A stretch of DNA of 64,000 bases from Mogibacterium sp. Its GTDB lineage: Bacteria; Bacillota; Clostridia; Peptostreptococcales; Anaerovoracaceae. The notes beneath the pieces were generated by a model. The model was not told the origin of the DNA and made no database searches. It was given only the letters and a program-made list of their open reading frames with translations. Shown here one piece after another: positions 18,456 to 27,400 of the stretch (positions are counted from its first letter, which is position 1; each line of letters begins with the position of its first letter). The position numbers and the translations under genes were made by a program. Location: positions 186,001-250,000 of the forward strand of contig JAFRDH010000007.1 of NCBI GenBank assembly GCA_017403955.1, read 5' to 3'.

Positions 18456-18472
18456 CAAGTAACGATTACTTG
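18456..18472 (+). promoter_or_regulatory. Perfect 7-bp dyad upstream of the zinc-protease lipoprotein gene
   Basis: CAAGTAA (18456-18462) and TTACTTG (18466-18472) form a perfect inverted repeat with a 3-base centre, next to the GAGGAGAAAGG ribosome site. It may be an operator or a small RNA hairpin that limits ribosome access. Confidence 0.35.
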
Positions 18473-18491
18473 AGGAGAAAGGATCAAAACG

Positions 18492-19448
18492 ATGAAAAAG
18501 ATTAAAAGATTTGTTGCACTGCTCATGATCACGTCTGTGGTTTTCACTATTACAGGCTGCGCATCAGATCCGGGAGTCACAAGTGTTCCTGATTCTATCT
18601 ACGATTCGTCAGCTGAAGACTGGGAGACAGCTGATTATGAAACAGTTGAAGAAACAGTTGAGGAAAATGATTTTGATATTTCATATGCAGATGGAGATAC
18701 TATGAACACTTATCCTGAGTACAGTGAACATTGCTATATGTCATCCCGTGATTACGGGACATCCCGTAAATTGACGGGAAATATCAAGCTCCTGCTCGTA
18801 TTTGTCAATGACAGCACCAGCACTTGGAGCGAAGACGAGATCAGTCAGTTTTTCACGGGAGTCTACAGAGACTGTGATTATCTTGTGGAACAGGCTGGTG
18901 AATGGGGTACTTATCTCCATTTCGACTATGGATACTTCAACGTCAATGTTCCACAGGACCAGGAAGGACGCTGGTTCGATTATCTGATGGAGGACTTCTT
19001 CTATCAGGCAGACCACGATCTTGAAGCACTTCAGAATTACTATGAGAACGAGTTTAACGTAAGCGATGCGCCGCTGCTCTTCGTGTTCAACCGTGAAGGA
19101 AGATCATGCAGCTATGTCGGAAGCAGAGAGAACTGCTGGAAAACAGAGTATCCGATGTACTATGCAAAGAGCATGGCCGATGAATATTCGATCACACATG
19201 AACTCATGCATCTCTACGGAGCATCAGATTATTATTATCCGGTAATTGCTAAGGAAACAGCAGAAAAATACTTCCATGATTCAACAATGCTTATAGGCGG
19301 AAGAGAGGTCGATGACCTTACAGCATATATCATCGGATGGACTGATGTCCTGACAGGTACAGCCAAAGGCTTCCTCGATGATACAAGCTATATGACAAGA
19401 GAAATGATCGATGAAGGTCTCAATAAGACATGGGAAGAATGGAGCTGA
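18492..19448 (+). CDS. Putative zinc metalloprotease lipoprotein (HExxH, metzincin-like)
   Basis: The 318-residue protein starts with a signal peptide and a lipobox-like TITGC, so it is probably lipid-anchored on the outer face of the membrane. An acidic, Thr/Glu-rich linker follows. The globular part holds HELMHLYGASD, which has the metzincin spacing H-E-x2-H-x2-G-x2-(H/D), so a zinc-dependent peptidase is likely, with Asp as the probable third ligand. The substrate is unknown. A strong AGGAGAAAGGA site precedes the ATG, and a perfect dyad sits just before that site. The gene is 47 bases before the ADP-ribosylglycohydrolase pair, which seems to have its own promoter. Confidence 0.72.
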   Translation: MKKIKRFVALLMITSVVFTITGCASDPGVTSVPDSIYDSSAEDWETADYETVEETVEENDFDISYADGDTMNTYPEYSEHCYMSSRDYGTSRKLTGNIKLLLVFVNDSTSTWSEDEISQFFTGVYRDCDYLVEQAGEWGTYLHFDYGYFNVNVPQDQEGRWFDYLMEDFFYQADHDLEALQNYYENEFNVSDAPLLFVFNREGRSCSYVGSRENCWKTEYPMYYAKSMADEYSITHELMHLYGASDYYYPVIAKETAEKYFHDSTMLIGGREVDDLTAYIIGWTDVLTGTAKGFLDDTSYMTREMIDEGLNKTWEEWS

Positions 19449-19458
19449 TCGAAGCATA

Positions 19459-19467
19459 TGATATAAT
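19459..19467 (+). promoter_or_regulatory. Extended -10 promoter element, TGaTATAAT
   Basis: A perfect TATAAT with the TGn extension lies 28 bases before ATG 19496, directly after the stop of the protease gene. No good -35 box is seen. It would drive the two ADP-ribosylglycohydrolase genes. Confidence 0.5.
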
Positions 19468-19495
19468 AGGATCAAAAAAAATAGGAGAAACAGAA

Positions 19496-20611
19496 ATGGG
19501 AAATAGTTTCGATCATTATAAAGATAAAATCCGCGGAAGCCTTGTTGCCGGTGCTGCAGGTGATGCGCTCGGATATCCGGTAGAGTTCATTTCGCTGAAG
19601 GCGATAAGAAAAGAGTTTGGTCAGGAGGGAATTACCGGATATTCCTGTGACTTCAACACCGGCCTTGCTGTTTTTTCAGATGACACTCAGATGACACTTT
19701 TCACTGCAACCGGTCTGCTCAACGCGGAGACTGCAAGAGCACAGGGGATCAGCAAGAATACGTATGCATTCATCCATAAGGCATACAACGATTGGTACAA
19801 GACTCAGATGGGAACATCTGTAGGTGATCCTGCTCCGTGTGCTCCTGAAAGCTGGCTGATGAATACACCGGCACTTTACAAAAGAAGAGCACCGGGAACC
19901 ACATGTTTGAACGCACTGGGAACATCCAAGGTGCGCAGCCTGTATAAACCGCTCAATAACAGCAAAGGCTGCGGCGGGATCATGCGTGTCGCTCCTGTCG
20001 GACTTCTGTATCCGGGCGCTGATCTTGAGAAAATCGTAGAAATAGCAGCTGAGGCTTCGGCAATTACTCACGGACATCCTCTGGGCTGCTTCCCGTCAGG
20101 TATTTTCGCAGCGATCGTTAATCTGGCTGCTTACAGTGACGGAAAACTTACACTTCTTGAGATGACTGAGAAATCCGTTGCTGCAGCTCGTGCTCTCTAC
20201 GGAAAGAGTGATATGTGGGATGAGATGGAGGCGATAGTAGACAAAACCGTCGATCTTGCAGCCGGAAGCAGAAGTGACGAAGTGAATATAAAGGAGCTCG
20301 GCGGAGGATGGGTAGCTGAAGAGGCCCTGGCGGTTTCCCTTTACTGTGCACTCAGATACGAGAACGATCTGTCCGCATGTCTGATCGCTTCCGTCAATCA
20401 TGACGGCGACAGCGACTCTACCGGCGCTATAGCAGGCAACATCCTCGGTGCACTTCACGGATTCGAGGCAATCGACAAGAAATGGAAAACGAACCTCGAA
20501 ATGCTCGACCTGATCTGCAGTCTGGCAGATGATATCTGGTTCTGTGCAGATCCTGAGCATGGAGACTTATGCGCAAACGAAGACTGGATGCGCAAATACG
20601 GATCAAAATAA
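19496..20611 (+). CDS. ADP-ribosylglycohydrolase family protein
   Basis: The 371-residue product belongs to the DraG/ARH family, which removes ADP-ribose from proteins or other acceptors using two magnesium ions. Visible metal-site motifs are GAAGDALGYPVEF, FSDDTQMTLFT (the S/T-D-D-T site) and HDGDSDSTGAIAGN (the D-x-D-S/T-x-x site). The start is ATG 19496, with AGGAGA 7 bases before it; a frame start at 19430 would overlap the upstream gene and place the promoter inside the coding region. A second family member follows 15 bases later, so the two are co-transcribed. No ADP-ribosyltransferase gene is visible in the window. Confidence 0.92.
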   Translation: MGNSFDHYKDKIRGSLVAGAAGDALGYPVEFISLKAIRKEFGQEGITGYSCDFNTGLAVFSDDTQMTLFTATGLLNAETARAQGISKNTYAFIHKAYNDWYKTQMGTSVGDPAPCAPESWLMNTPALYKRRAPGTTCLNALGTSKVRSLYKPLNNSKGCGGIMRVAPVGLLYPGADLEKIVEIAAEASAITHGHPLGCFPSGIFAAIVNLAAYSDGKLTLLEMTEKSVAAARALYGKSDMWDEMEAIVDKTVDLAAGSRSDEVNIKELGGGWVAEEALAVSLYCALRYENDLSACLIASVNHDGDSDSTGAIAGNILGALHGFEAIDKKWKTNLEMLDLICSLADDIWFCADPEHGDLCANEDWMRKYGSK

Positions 20612-20626
20612 GAAAGGAGACAGAAA

Positions 20627-21946
20627 ATGTTAGGCGCTCTTTATGGAGATATCATAGGCAGCCGCTTTGAACACCGCAACATCAAGACCAAAAAGTTCGA
20701 TCTGTTCAATAATTACAGCAGATTCACTGACGACTCTGTAATGACGATCGCGATAGCTGATGCGATCATGTTCTATTTTGACTATGATAACGGGACAGGA
20801 GATCTCTTTGACGAGAAAGAAGCGGAGAATCTGCGTACAAGAGTGATCAACGCGATGAGAAAATGGGGGCTGAGATATCCGGATGCAGGATACGGCGGAC
20901 GCTTCTATCAATGGCTTCATGATGCCGATGGTCCTTACAACAGCTGGGGAAACGGTTCGGCTATGAGAGTTTCGCCGGTCGCATGGATTTTTGATGATAT
21001 CGATACAGTCAGAAAAGCTGCTGTGATCACTGCAGAGGTAACACATAACCATCCTGAAGGCATCAAAGGCGCAGAAGCCATAGCTTCGGCGGTATTCCTC
21101 GCAAGGAAGGGCTTCCACAAGCCGGAGATCAAAGAATACATCGTCAGAGAGTTTGGGTATGATCTTGATCGCGATCTTGATGTGATCAGGCTGACTTATC
21201 AATTCGATGTCAGCTGCCAGGGAAGCGTACCGGAAGCAATCATCGCTTTCCTCGAGGGCAAAGACATGGTCGATACTATCAGGAACGCGATCTCTATCGG
21301 TGGTGACAGTGATACTATCGCAGCTATGGCAGGTTCGATCGCAGAAGCGTATTACGGTACTGACAGCAGTGAATCGATTGCATGGATACTGGATAAGCTC
21401 GAGCCTGATATGAAAAAAGTGGTAGATGAATTCACTAAACACAGAAGAAAAGAAAGGGTCACAGATAAGGATCCGGAATATAAAGAATATTTCAGGATTT
21501 CGCACTACAGGAAGACTTTGATACCGGATGATCTGAGAGTGTATATTGCACATTATCAGAGATGCCGCAGCCTGTATAAAACAGCGGAAGCGTTCGGCAC
21601 GACTACGGAAAAAGTCAGAGAAATCATCAGGCTGGCTGAGCCGTACTGCGTCAGAAAAGACAGAGATAACTGCGATATCATAGATTATATCGATGAAGTT
21701 TGCCCGGGCAGGCTCGCAAGAAGTGAGAATGAAGGCGCACCCGGTCTCGAAATACTGGTCAGAGGGCAGAATGCTGAGAATTCAAGGCTTATTTATGATA
21801 TTATATATGTTACAGGCGGTAAGATCATCGATGAAGAAATATCTGAAATAACAGGAATTCCGGCCGGGCAGGTCAAAAAAATCAGATCACAGATGGCGCT
21901 TCATTCAAGTCACCGCAGACATTTAGAAGATTATTTGGATGATTAA
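20627..21946 (+). CDS. ADP-ribosylglycohydrolase with C-terminal HTH-like extension
   Basis: The 439-residue protein starts with a complete DraG-type hydrolase (residues 1 to about 265): GALYGDIIGSRFE, RFTDDSVMTIA, GNGSAMRVSPVAW and SIGGDSDTIAAMAG carry the metal ligands. The last 170 residues are not part of the usual fold. They contain two segments resembling helix-turn-helix or winged-helix modules (SLYKTAEAFGTTTEKVREII and ISEITGIPAGQVKKIRSQM). This suggests the hydrolase is directed to DNA or to a regulator. It is separated from its paralogue by 15 bases with AAGGAG in the gap. Confidence 0.88.
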   Translation: MLGALYGDIIGSRFEHRNIKTKKFDLFNNYSRFTDDSVMTIAIADAIMFYFDYDNGTGDLFDEKEAENLRTRVINAMRKWGLRYPDAGYGGRFYQWLHDADGPYNSWGNGSAMRVSPVAWIFDDIDTVRKAAVITAEVTHNHPEGIKGAEAIASAVFLARKGFHKPEIKEYIVREFGYDLDRDLDVIRLTYQFDVSCQGSVPEAIIAFLEGKDMVDTIRNAISIGGDSDTIAAMAGSIAEAYYGTDSSESIAWILDKLEPDMKKVVDEFTKHRRKERVTDKDPEYKEYFRISHYRKTLIPDDLRVYIAHYQRCRSLYKTAEAFGTTTEKVREIIRLAEPYCVRKDRDNCDIIDYIDEVCPGRLARSENEGAPGLEILVRGQNAENSRLIYDIIYVTGGKIIDEEISEITGIPAGQVKKIRSQMALHSSHRRHLEDYLDD

Positions 21947-21969
21947 ATAACAACGGATCAGGAGGACGC

Positions 21970-22539
21970 ATGAAGAAAAAGAAAATAACATTCAACTCAC
22001 CCGTGATACTCGGGTTCGTCTTCCTGAGCCTTGCTGTAATGGGACTCAATTTCATCACGATGGGAGCAAGTAATCAGTTCTTTTTCGTGACGTTCCATTC
22101 TCCGCTTACATCTCCGATGACATATTTCAGATTTTTCACTCATGTTCTCGGACATGTGAGCTGGAATCATTATATAGGCAACATGATGTATATTCTTCTT
22201 CTCGGACCGATGCTCGAGGAGAAATACGGATCAAGGACGATCCTTGAAATAATACTTATAACAGCACTTGTTGCAGGGCTCGCCAACTGGCTGTTTTTCC
22301 CTGATGTAGCGCTTTGCGGAGCGAGCTCGGTGGTATTTTCGTTCATCCTGCTCACTTCGTTCACAAGTTTCAGGGAAGGCGAAATACCTCTGACAGTAAT
22401 ACTTGTCGCTGTGATATTCATCGGACAGCAGATCTATGAGGGGGTGTTCCTTCAGGACAATATTTCCAATATGGCACATATAGTAGGTGGCATTGTAGGC
22501 GCTGTAGTCGGCTACACACTTAACAAGAAATCCTCATAA
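21970..22539 (+). CDS. Rhomboid-family intramembrane serine protease
   Basis: The 189-residue membrane protein has the rhomboid catalytic pair: the Ser in CGASSVVFS within one hydrophobic segment and the His in NMAHIVGGIVGA in the last. The HxxxN-type segment HYIGNMMYILLLG precedes them, as in GlpG-like enzymes. Rhomboids cut other membrane proteins within or near the bilayer. The length is that of a minimal six-helix rhomboid. AGGAGG lies just before the ATG. It sits 23 bases after the ADP-ribosylglycohydrolase pair and 25 bases before the deacetylase gene. Confidence 0.9.
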   Translation: MKKKKITFNSPVILGFVFLSLAVMGLNFITMGASNQFFFVTFHSPLTSPMTYFRFFTHVLGHVSWNHYIGNMMYILLLGPMLEEKYGSRTILEIILITALVAGLANWLFFPDVALCGASSVVFSFILLTSFTSFREGEIPLTVILVAVIFIGQQIYEGVFLQDNISNMAHIVGGIVGAVVGYTLNKKSS

Positions 22540-22564
22540 CTTGTTCATGCGGAGAGTTGATTCA

Positions 22565-23734
22565 ATGAGTGATAATCATTACGATGATGCAAGAAGGCAG
22601 GCTGCTGCTGAAAATCTGGCAAGAAGGAAGCAGGAGCTGAGGAAGAAAAAGAAACGTAAGCAAGCTTTGATCAGATTGATGGTCCTTGGCTTGCTTGTTG
22701 TGTTTGTACTGGGTTTTGCTATCGTCAAGATCAACAAAATGGTCCATTCTGAGAGGAATTCAAAAGCGAAAGATGCAGTTGAGGAGAGCAAAGCTGAAGA
22801 GAAGGACGCGATCATTATCGGGATCAAAGGGTCACCTGTACAGATGGTGCTTCAGGACGAGCCATATATTGAGAACGGAGCTTTCGCTATAGATACTGAG
22901 GAAGGCGCCATAGACGAGAGCGATATCAAGATCAAAGGCAGTGTCGACACCTCCAAGCCGGGAGATTATAAGATCGAATACAGTGTGCGTAAGGGCTGGA
23001 GCAAATTCGAGGCTGAGAGGATAGTCAGAGTCATGACTGAAAAGGAATACGGCAAAAAGGCCGGTAATGTGCCTGTCCTCATGTATCACTGGGTCTATAC
23101 GAAGGATGATATTCCGAAAGAACTTGACGGCAACTGGATCCTGGATACAGACCTTGATAAGCAGCTTGCGTACCTCGAGGAGAATGAGTTCTACTATCCG
23201 GGATGGAAAGAACTGAGAGCCTGGATCGATGATGAGATCTCGCTTCCTGAGAAATGCGCCGTTCTGACATTCGATGACGGCAAGAAAGAATTCCTCAAAT
23301 ACGGAGTTCCTCTCCTTGAGAAGCATCATGTCCCGGCAACTTCGTTCATGATCTGCTGGAAAGACAACTCCGGCGCCAAAAAGGTCAAACAATATGCGTC
23401 ACCTTATGTGGATTTCGAGAGCCATTCATTCGCGATGCACCAGAAGGTAGATAACGTACCGGGACATAAGGGGATCATGGCTGCAATGACAAAAGAGGAG
23501 ATCGCAGAAGACCTGGTCAAAGCAAAAGAGATAGTCGGGAACAATGATGCTTTCGCGTATCCTTATGGGGATTATACAGATGACATGGTCGATGCAGTCA
23601 GAGATCAGGGGATCCTGTGCTCATTCACGACAGAGTATGACAGGGTAAGGAAAGGCGCAGACCCTATGAAGCTCCCTCGCATCAGGGTGCATGGAGAAGC
23701 GAGCTTCGATACGTGGAAGAACTCAGTTTACTGA
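22565..23734 (+). CDS. Membrane-anchored polysaccharide deacetylase (CE4)
   Basis: From ATG 22565 (GGAGAG 8 bases upstream) the product has 389 residues. A basic, Lys-rich N-terminus leads into one membrane segment (about 41-60). An Ig-like bacterial surface module follows (SVDTSKPGDYKIEYSV), then a carbohydrate esterase 4 domain: VLMYHWVYT, the catalytic-metal motif LTFDDG, FESHSFAMH with the H-x4-H-type ligands, and AYPYGDYTDD. Such enzymes deacetylate peptidoglycan or exopolysaccharide outside the membrane. The start at 22541 (TTG) is less likely for lack of a ribosome site. Confidence 0.88.
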   Translation: MSDNHYDDARRQAAAENLARRKQELRKKKKRKQALIRLMVLGLLVVFVLGFAIVKINKMVHSERNSKAKDAVEESKAEEKDAIIIGIKGSPVQMVLQDEPYIENGAFAIDTEEGAIDESDIKIKGSVDTSKPGDYKIEYSVRKGWSKFEAERIVRVMTEKEYGKKAGNVPVLMYHWVYTKDDIPKELDGNWILDTDLDKQLAYLEENEFYYPGWKELRAWIDDEISLPEKCAVLTFDDGKKEFLKYGVPLLEKHHVPATSFMICWKDNSGAKKVKQYASPYVDFESHSFAMHQKVDNVPGHKGIMAAMTKEEIAEDLVKAKEIVGNNDAFAYPYGDYTDDMVDAVRDQGILCSFTTEYDRVRKGADPMKLPRIRVHGEASFDTWKNSVY

Positions 23735-23778
23735 ATCAACGATAATAAAAACAATTGATATACAGGAGGATATTACAA

Positions 23779-24432
23779 ATGAAAAATTCTATCAGAGCTG
23801 CTTTGGTTATTATTCTTGCTCTTGCAATGACACTTTTTGTTGCGTGCGGACAGAAAAGTGAAACAGAACAGACGGATACACAGGAACCTGAAGTAGCAGA
23901 GGAAGAGTCACAGACTGTTGAAAAAGCAGAAGGTATCGGTATCCATCATGTGGAGATAGAGATCGCTGACTACGGCACTATCGCGCTTGAACTCGATGGA
24001 GATGAAGCACCTGTCACAGTTCAGAACTTCATGGACCTCGCAAAGGCCGGCTTCTATGATGGATTGACGTTCCACCGCATCATGGACGGATTCATGATCC
24101 AGGGCGGAGACCCGCTTGGCAACGGCACTGGTGGTTCTGATAAGAATATCGTCGGAGAATTTGCCATTAACGGCATCGAGAATAACATTTCACACGTCAA
24201 AGGCGTGATCTCCATGGCAAGAGCGCAGGATCCGAATAGTGCAAGCTCACAGTTCTTTATTACAGTAGCGGATTCTGAATTCCTTGACGGGCAGTACGCT
24301 GCATTCGGACATGTTACATCCGGACAGGACGTAGCTGACAAAATCGCAGCCGATGCAAAGCCACTCGATGACAATGGAACGATTGCTCCGGAAGATCAAC
24401 CTGTGATCACTACTGTCAAAGTTATAGACTAA
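23779..24432 (+). CDS. Cyclophilin-type peptidyl-prolyl isomerase lipoprotein
   Basis: The product (217 residues from ATG 23779, AGGAGGA 8 bases upstream) has a signal peptide with the lipobox-like FVACG, a Glu/Thr-rich linker, and then a complete cyclophilin domain: GLTFHRIMDGFMIQGGDP, FAINGIENN, VISMARAQDPNSASSQFFI and YAAFGHVTSG. It should assist folding of exported proteins at the outer membrane-facing surface. It is the last gene before the large cluster, 23 bases from the giant gene; I see no terminator between them, so read-through is possible. Confidence 0.93.
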   Translation: MKNSIRAALVIILALAMTLFVACGQKSETEQTDTQEPEVAEEESQTVEKAEGIGIHHVEIEIADYGTIALELDGDEAPVTVQNFMDLAKAGFYDGLTFHRIMDGFMIQGGDPLGNGTGGSDKNIVGEFAINGIENNISHVKGVISMARAQDPNSASSQFFITVADSEFLDGQYAAFGHVTSGQDVADKIAADAKPLDDNGTIAPEDQPVITTVKVID

Positions 24433-24455
24433 GCAATTATAATCAGGAGTTATTT

Positions 24456-27400
24456 ATGGCTGATATAGTTCAAATCATTCAGGCTATTCTTAATTTTCAG
24501 AACAGTGGTAAAACTGTTGAATTGACTTTAAAGGACGGAACGTCCGTATCCGGGAGCATAGAAGCGTTCTCCGGCCGCACTGTAGAGATCAGCGGTATGT
24601 CGATCTCTACTGCAATTATTGAGGCTGTCAGGGAAAAGATCGAGTTTGACCCTCAATTGTTCATGATGAACAGAATCAATATATGCGCAGTGATCGATGG
24701 AAAAGAAACTGTGATCGATGGCGTGCTGCTGAGCGGAGATGCAGAGCAGCTCACTTTTATTGATTCAAATGGGCAGAGTACAGTCAGGATGGCGGATGTC
24801 AGTTCGATATCTGATATAAACGGTGCCGTTCTTTATTCCGCGACTGTCAGCATGCCTGAAGAAGCACCTCAGGAAGAATCCCCTGAAGAAGATACGAAGC
24901 CTACCGTGCCGCAGCCTGAGAAGACGATCGCAGATCTTGATGAAGATGACGAGGAAGACGAAGATGGTGAAAAACCTTATGAAATGAATGCTTTCGAGAA
25001 GGCGGTCGTTTATGGTGATACCATGACTGTCAATGACTTCCTTGAAGGAAGAAGATCGCTTCGAGATGAAGGCTACTCTGAAGAAGAGGCGACCCGGATA
25101 CGTGAAACCCGTCTTGCTGTCAATTGGGGACAGGATCCTCTCAGGATAGCGCAGCGTCTTATGGTTTATCAGGGGAACAAAAACGATCTTGCCAAATCAT
25201 ATTTCATTACAGCTATCAACAGCTTCCAGAAAGGGTCTCCTGAGTATGTGACCGCAGTGAACGAGATATTCCCGCTTATTACGGAGGACGACAATTTCCA
25301 GGCTTTCTGGAGGAAGAACCGCAAGCATATCACGAGTGATGTTCTCGATAAGAAACTTGAACAAGCATATATACAAAGAAGTATCAGGGACAAAGGTATC
25401 GTTCCTAATGAATTTGAGCGCGCCCTGATATCTGCTGATAAAGCAGCAGTTGAAAGATGGATCCGCGAAAATGATCTTGAAGAGCTTGGATATTCGATCG
25501 AAGATATAGAACGTGCAAGGAAAGCATTCCCTTCGACCAATTGGGAAACTAACTGGTACCGGACTGCAACCAGAATTTACGGAATACAGGTCAACAAGAA
25601 CAAGCTTGCCGAGACATATTATGAGGCGGCTCTGGCAGTTGCTGACAAGAAAGGCACTAACTACACCAAGATCCTGAATGCGCTGGCATCGATCAAACTG
25701 GCTGAAGGCTATAAATCTTTCAGAGCTTTCTTCAGAGCGCACAAAGCCAGACTTCAGAGCAATTCCAACTATTGTATTGCTTACGCAAATGCTCTGATCA
25801 CTCTCGGTGATTTCAAAACACTCAGCAAAGAAATGCCGATGCTCAGAGAACAGCTTGCAGGCAGAGCAGAAGATCTCGAACGCATTGAAGAAGATCTCAG
25901 ATACTATGAGACCATGCCTGAGTTCAAAATACAGGATATCGGGCTGATCAATGACAGAATGAATACACTCAGAGAGCAGAGCGGAATTGATCCTGAAAAC
26001 CTTTCTGACGAAAATCAGCTTGAACTGAATCTGATCACACAGCTGCCTGCAAAAGCAGCACTTATGTCATTGCTCGAATTCTACAGACTTCATAACGAGG
26101 AAGATATTTTCTTTGCTCTGGCGGATTATGCATTCCCGCTCATCAAGAGCGACAAGTCCTCAATGAAGGAATTGCTTTTCATGCTCAAATCCTGTGAGAA
26201 CGACAGCTATCTGATCAGATTCCTTCCGAGGATCCCGGTATTCTGGGGAGAAATCGACCTCCTCAGACGTTATATTGCCTGCGAATCTGCTGAAATCGAT
26301 GACGCACAGGAAGACCCGCAGCTGCTGACAGCGAAGAAGAGGCTTGCCAATCATATAGCCTCGATGGGACAGTTTAAAACACTCAACCCGTTTGAAATAA
26401 GCATCATCAATTGTGATTATAACGAGGTCAGGAATTACCTGGAAAATACCGAACTGCTGCAGCAGCTTGGGTATAGTGATGATCAGATCGAAGAAATGAA
26501 GACTCTGAACATCGAAGACTATACCTCGCCTGAGATGTATGCGATGAAGAGGATCCTTGCATTCCAGGGCGACATGAACTGCACAGCAGAAAGATTCCTG
26601 TTCGAAGCTTATTATGATAACCGTGTGGACATGTGCAACCGTCTCTTCCCTCTTATGCTGGAGAAGAAGCGCGGAGACATGATACTTGAGCTGTACGGCT
26701 TTGACGCAGATCTCAGCAGAGGCCTCAAATCTCTCAAGAGATTCTATCTTATAGCGGTCAGTATCGCAGAAGAAGATGACGACAAGTTCTTTGAGATAGC
26801 TCAGCCTGAGTGGATCGATTTCCCTGAAGAAGTTCTTATCGACAGACTTCACAGGATCGCGATTGAGCGGAATGACGAGTTCCTCAGGAAGAGTCTTGAA
26901 CTCCAGAAGAGCAAACCGCAGGGCAATCCTTTCGAAATAGCCATTATGGAAGCTGATCAGGAAGAGATCCGCAATTTTGTCAAGAATGCGAATCTCCTTG
27001 TTGAACTTGGTTATACACCTGATGAAATACAGAAAATCAGCAAAATATTCAATCTCAATACGACTAACAATGGTATGAAACCCGGGCAGATCGCTAACAG
27101 GGTATATCTGTACCAGAAGAATAAAAATCATCTCGCCGAGCATCTTTACCTCACGGCCTTGTTGGAAGACCCTCAGGAAGACGTGCTGAATGACTGCAAG
27201 GCACTTTATCAGATATATATCGGGCAGCACAATCATGAGATGGTCTGCAAACTTTATGAAGACTATCTGCATTCTGATGTCCCGGGAAAATTCAACAACA
27301 GCTTTGCGAGTGCGTATTGCGTATCGCTGTTTGAACTTGGCAGATATGAAGAATTCCTGGCATATATCAAGAAGATGATCCCTATCTGGAATAATTTCAC

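Noticed and set aside
24438-24443. Perfect TATAAT before the giant gene
   Set aside because: It is only about 12 bases before the start ATG, so the ribosome site would not be transcribed; no -35 box.
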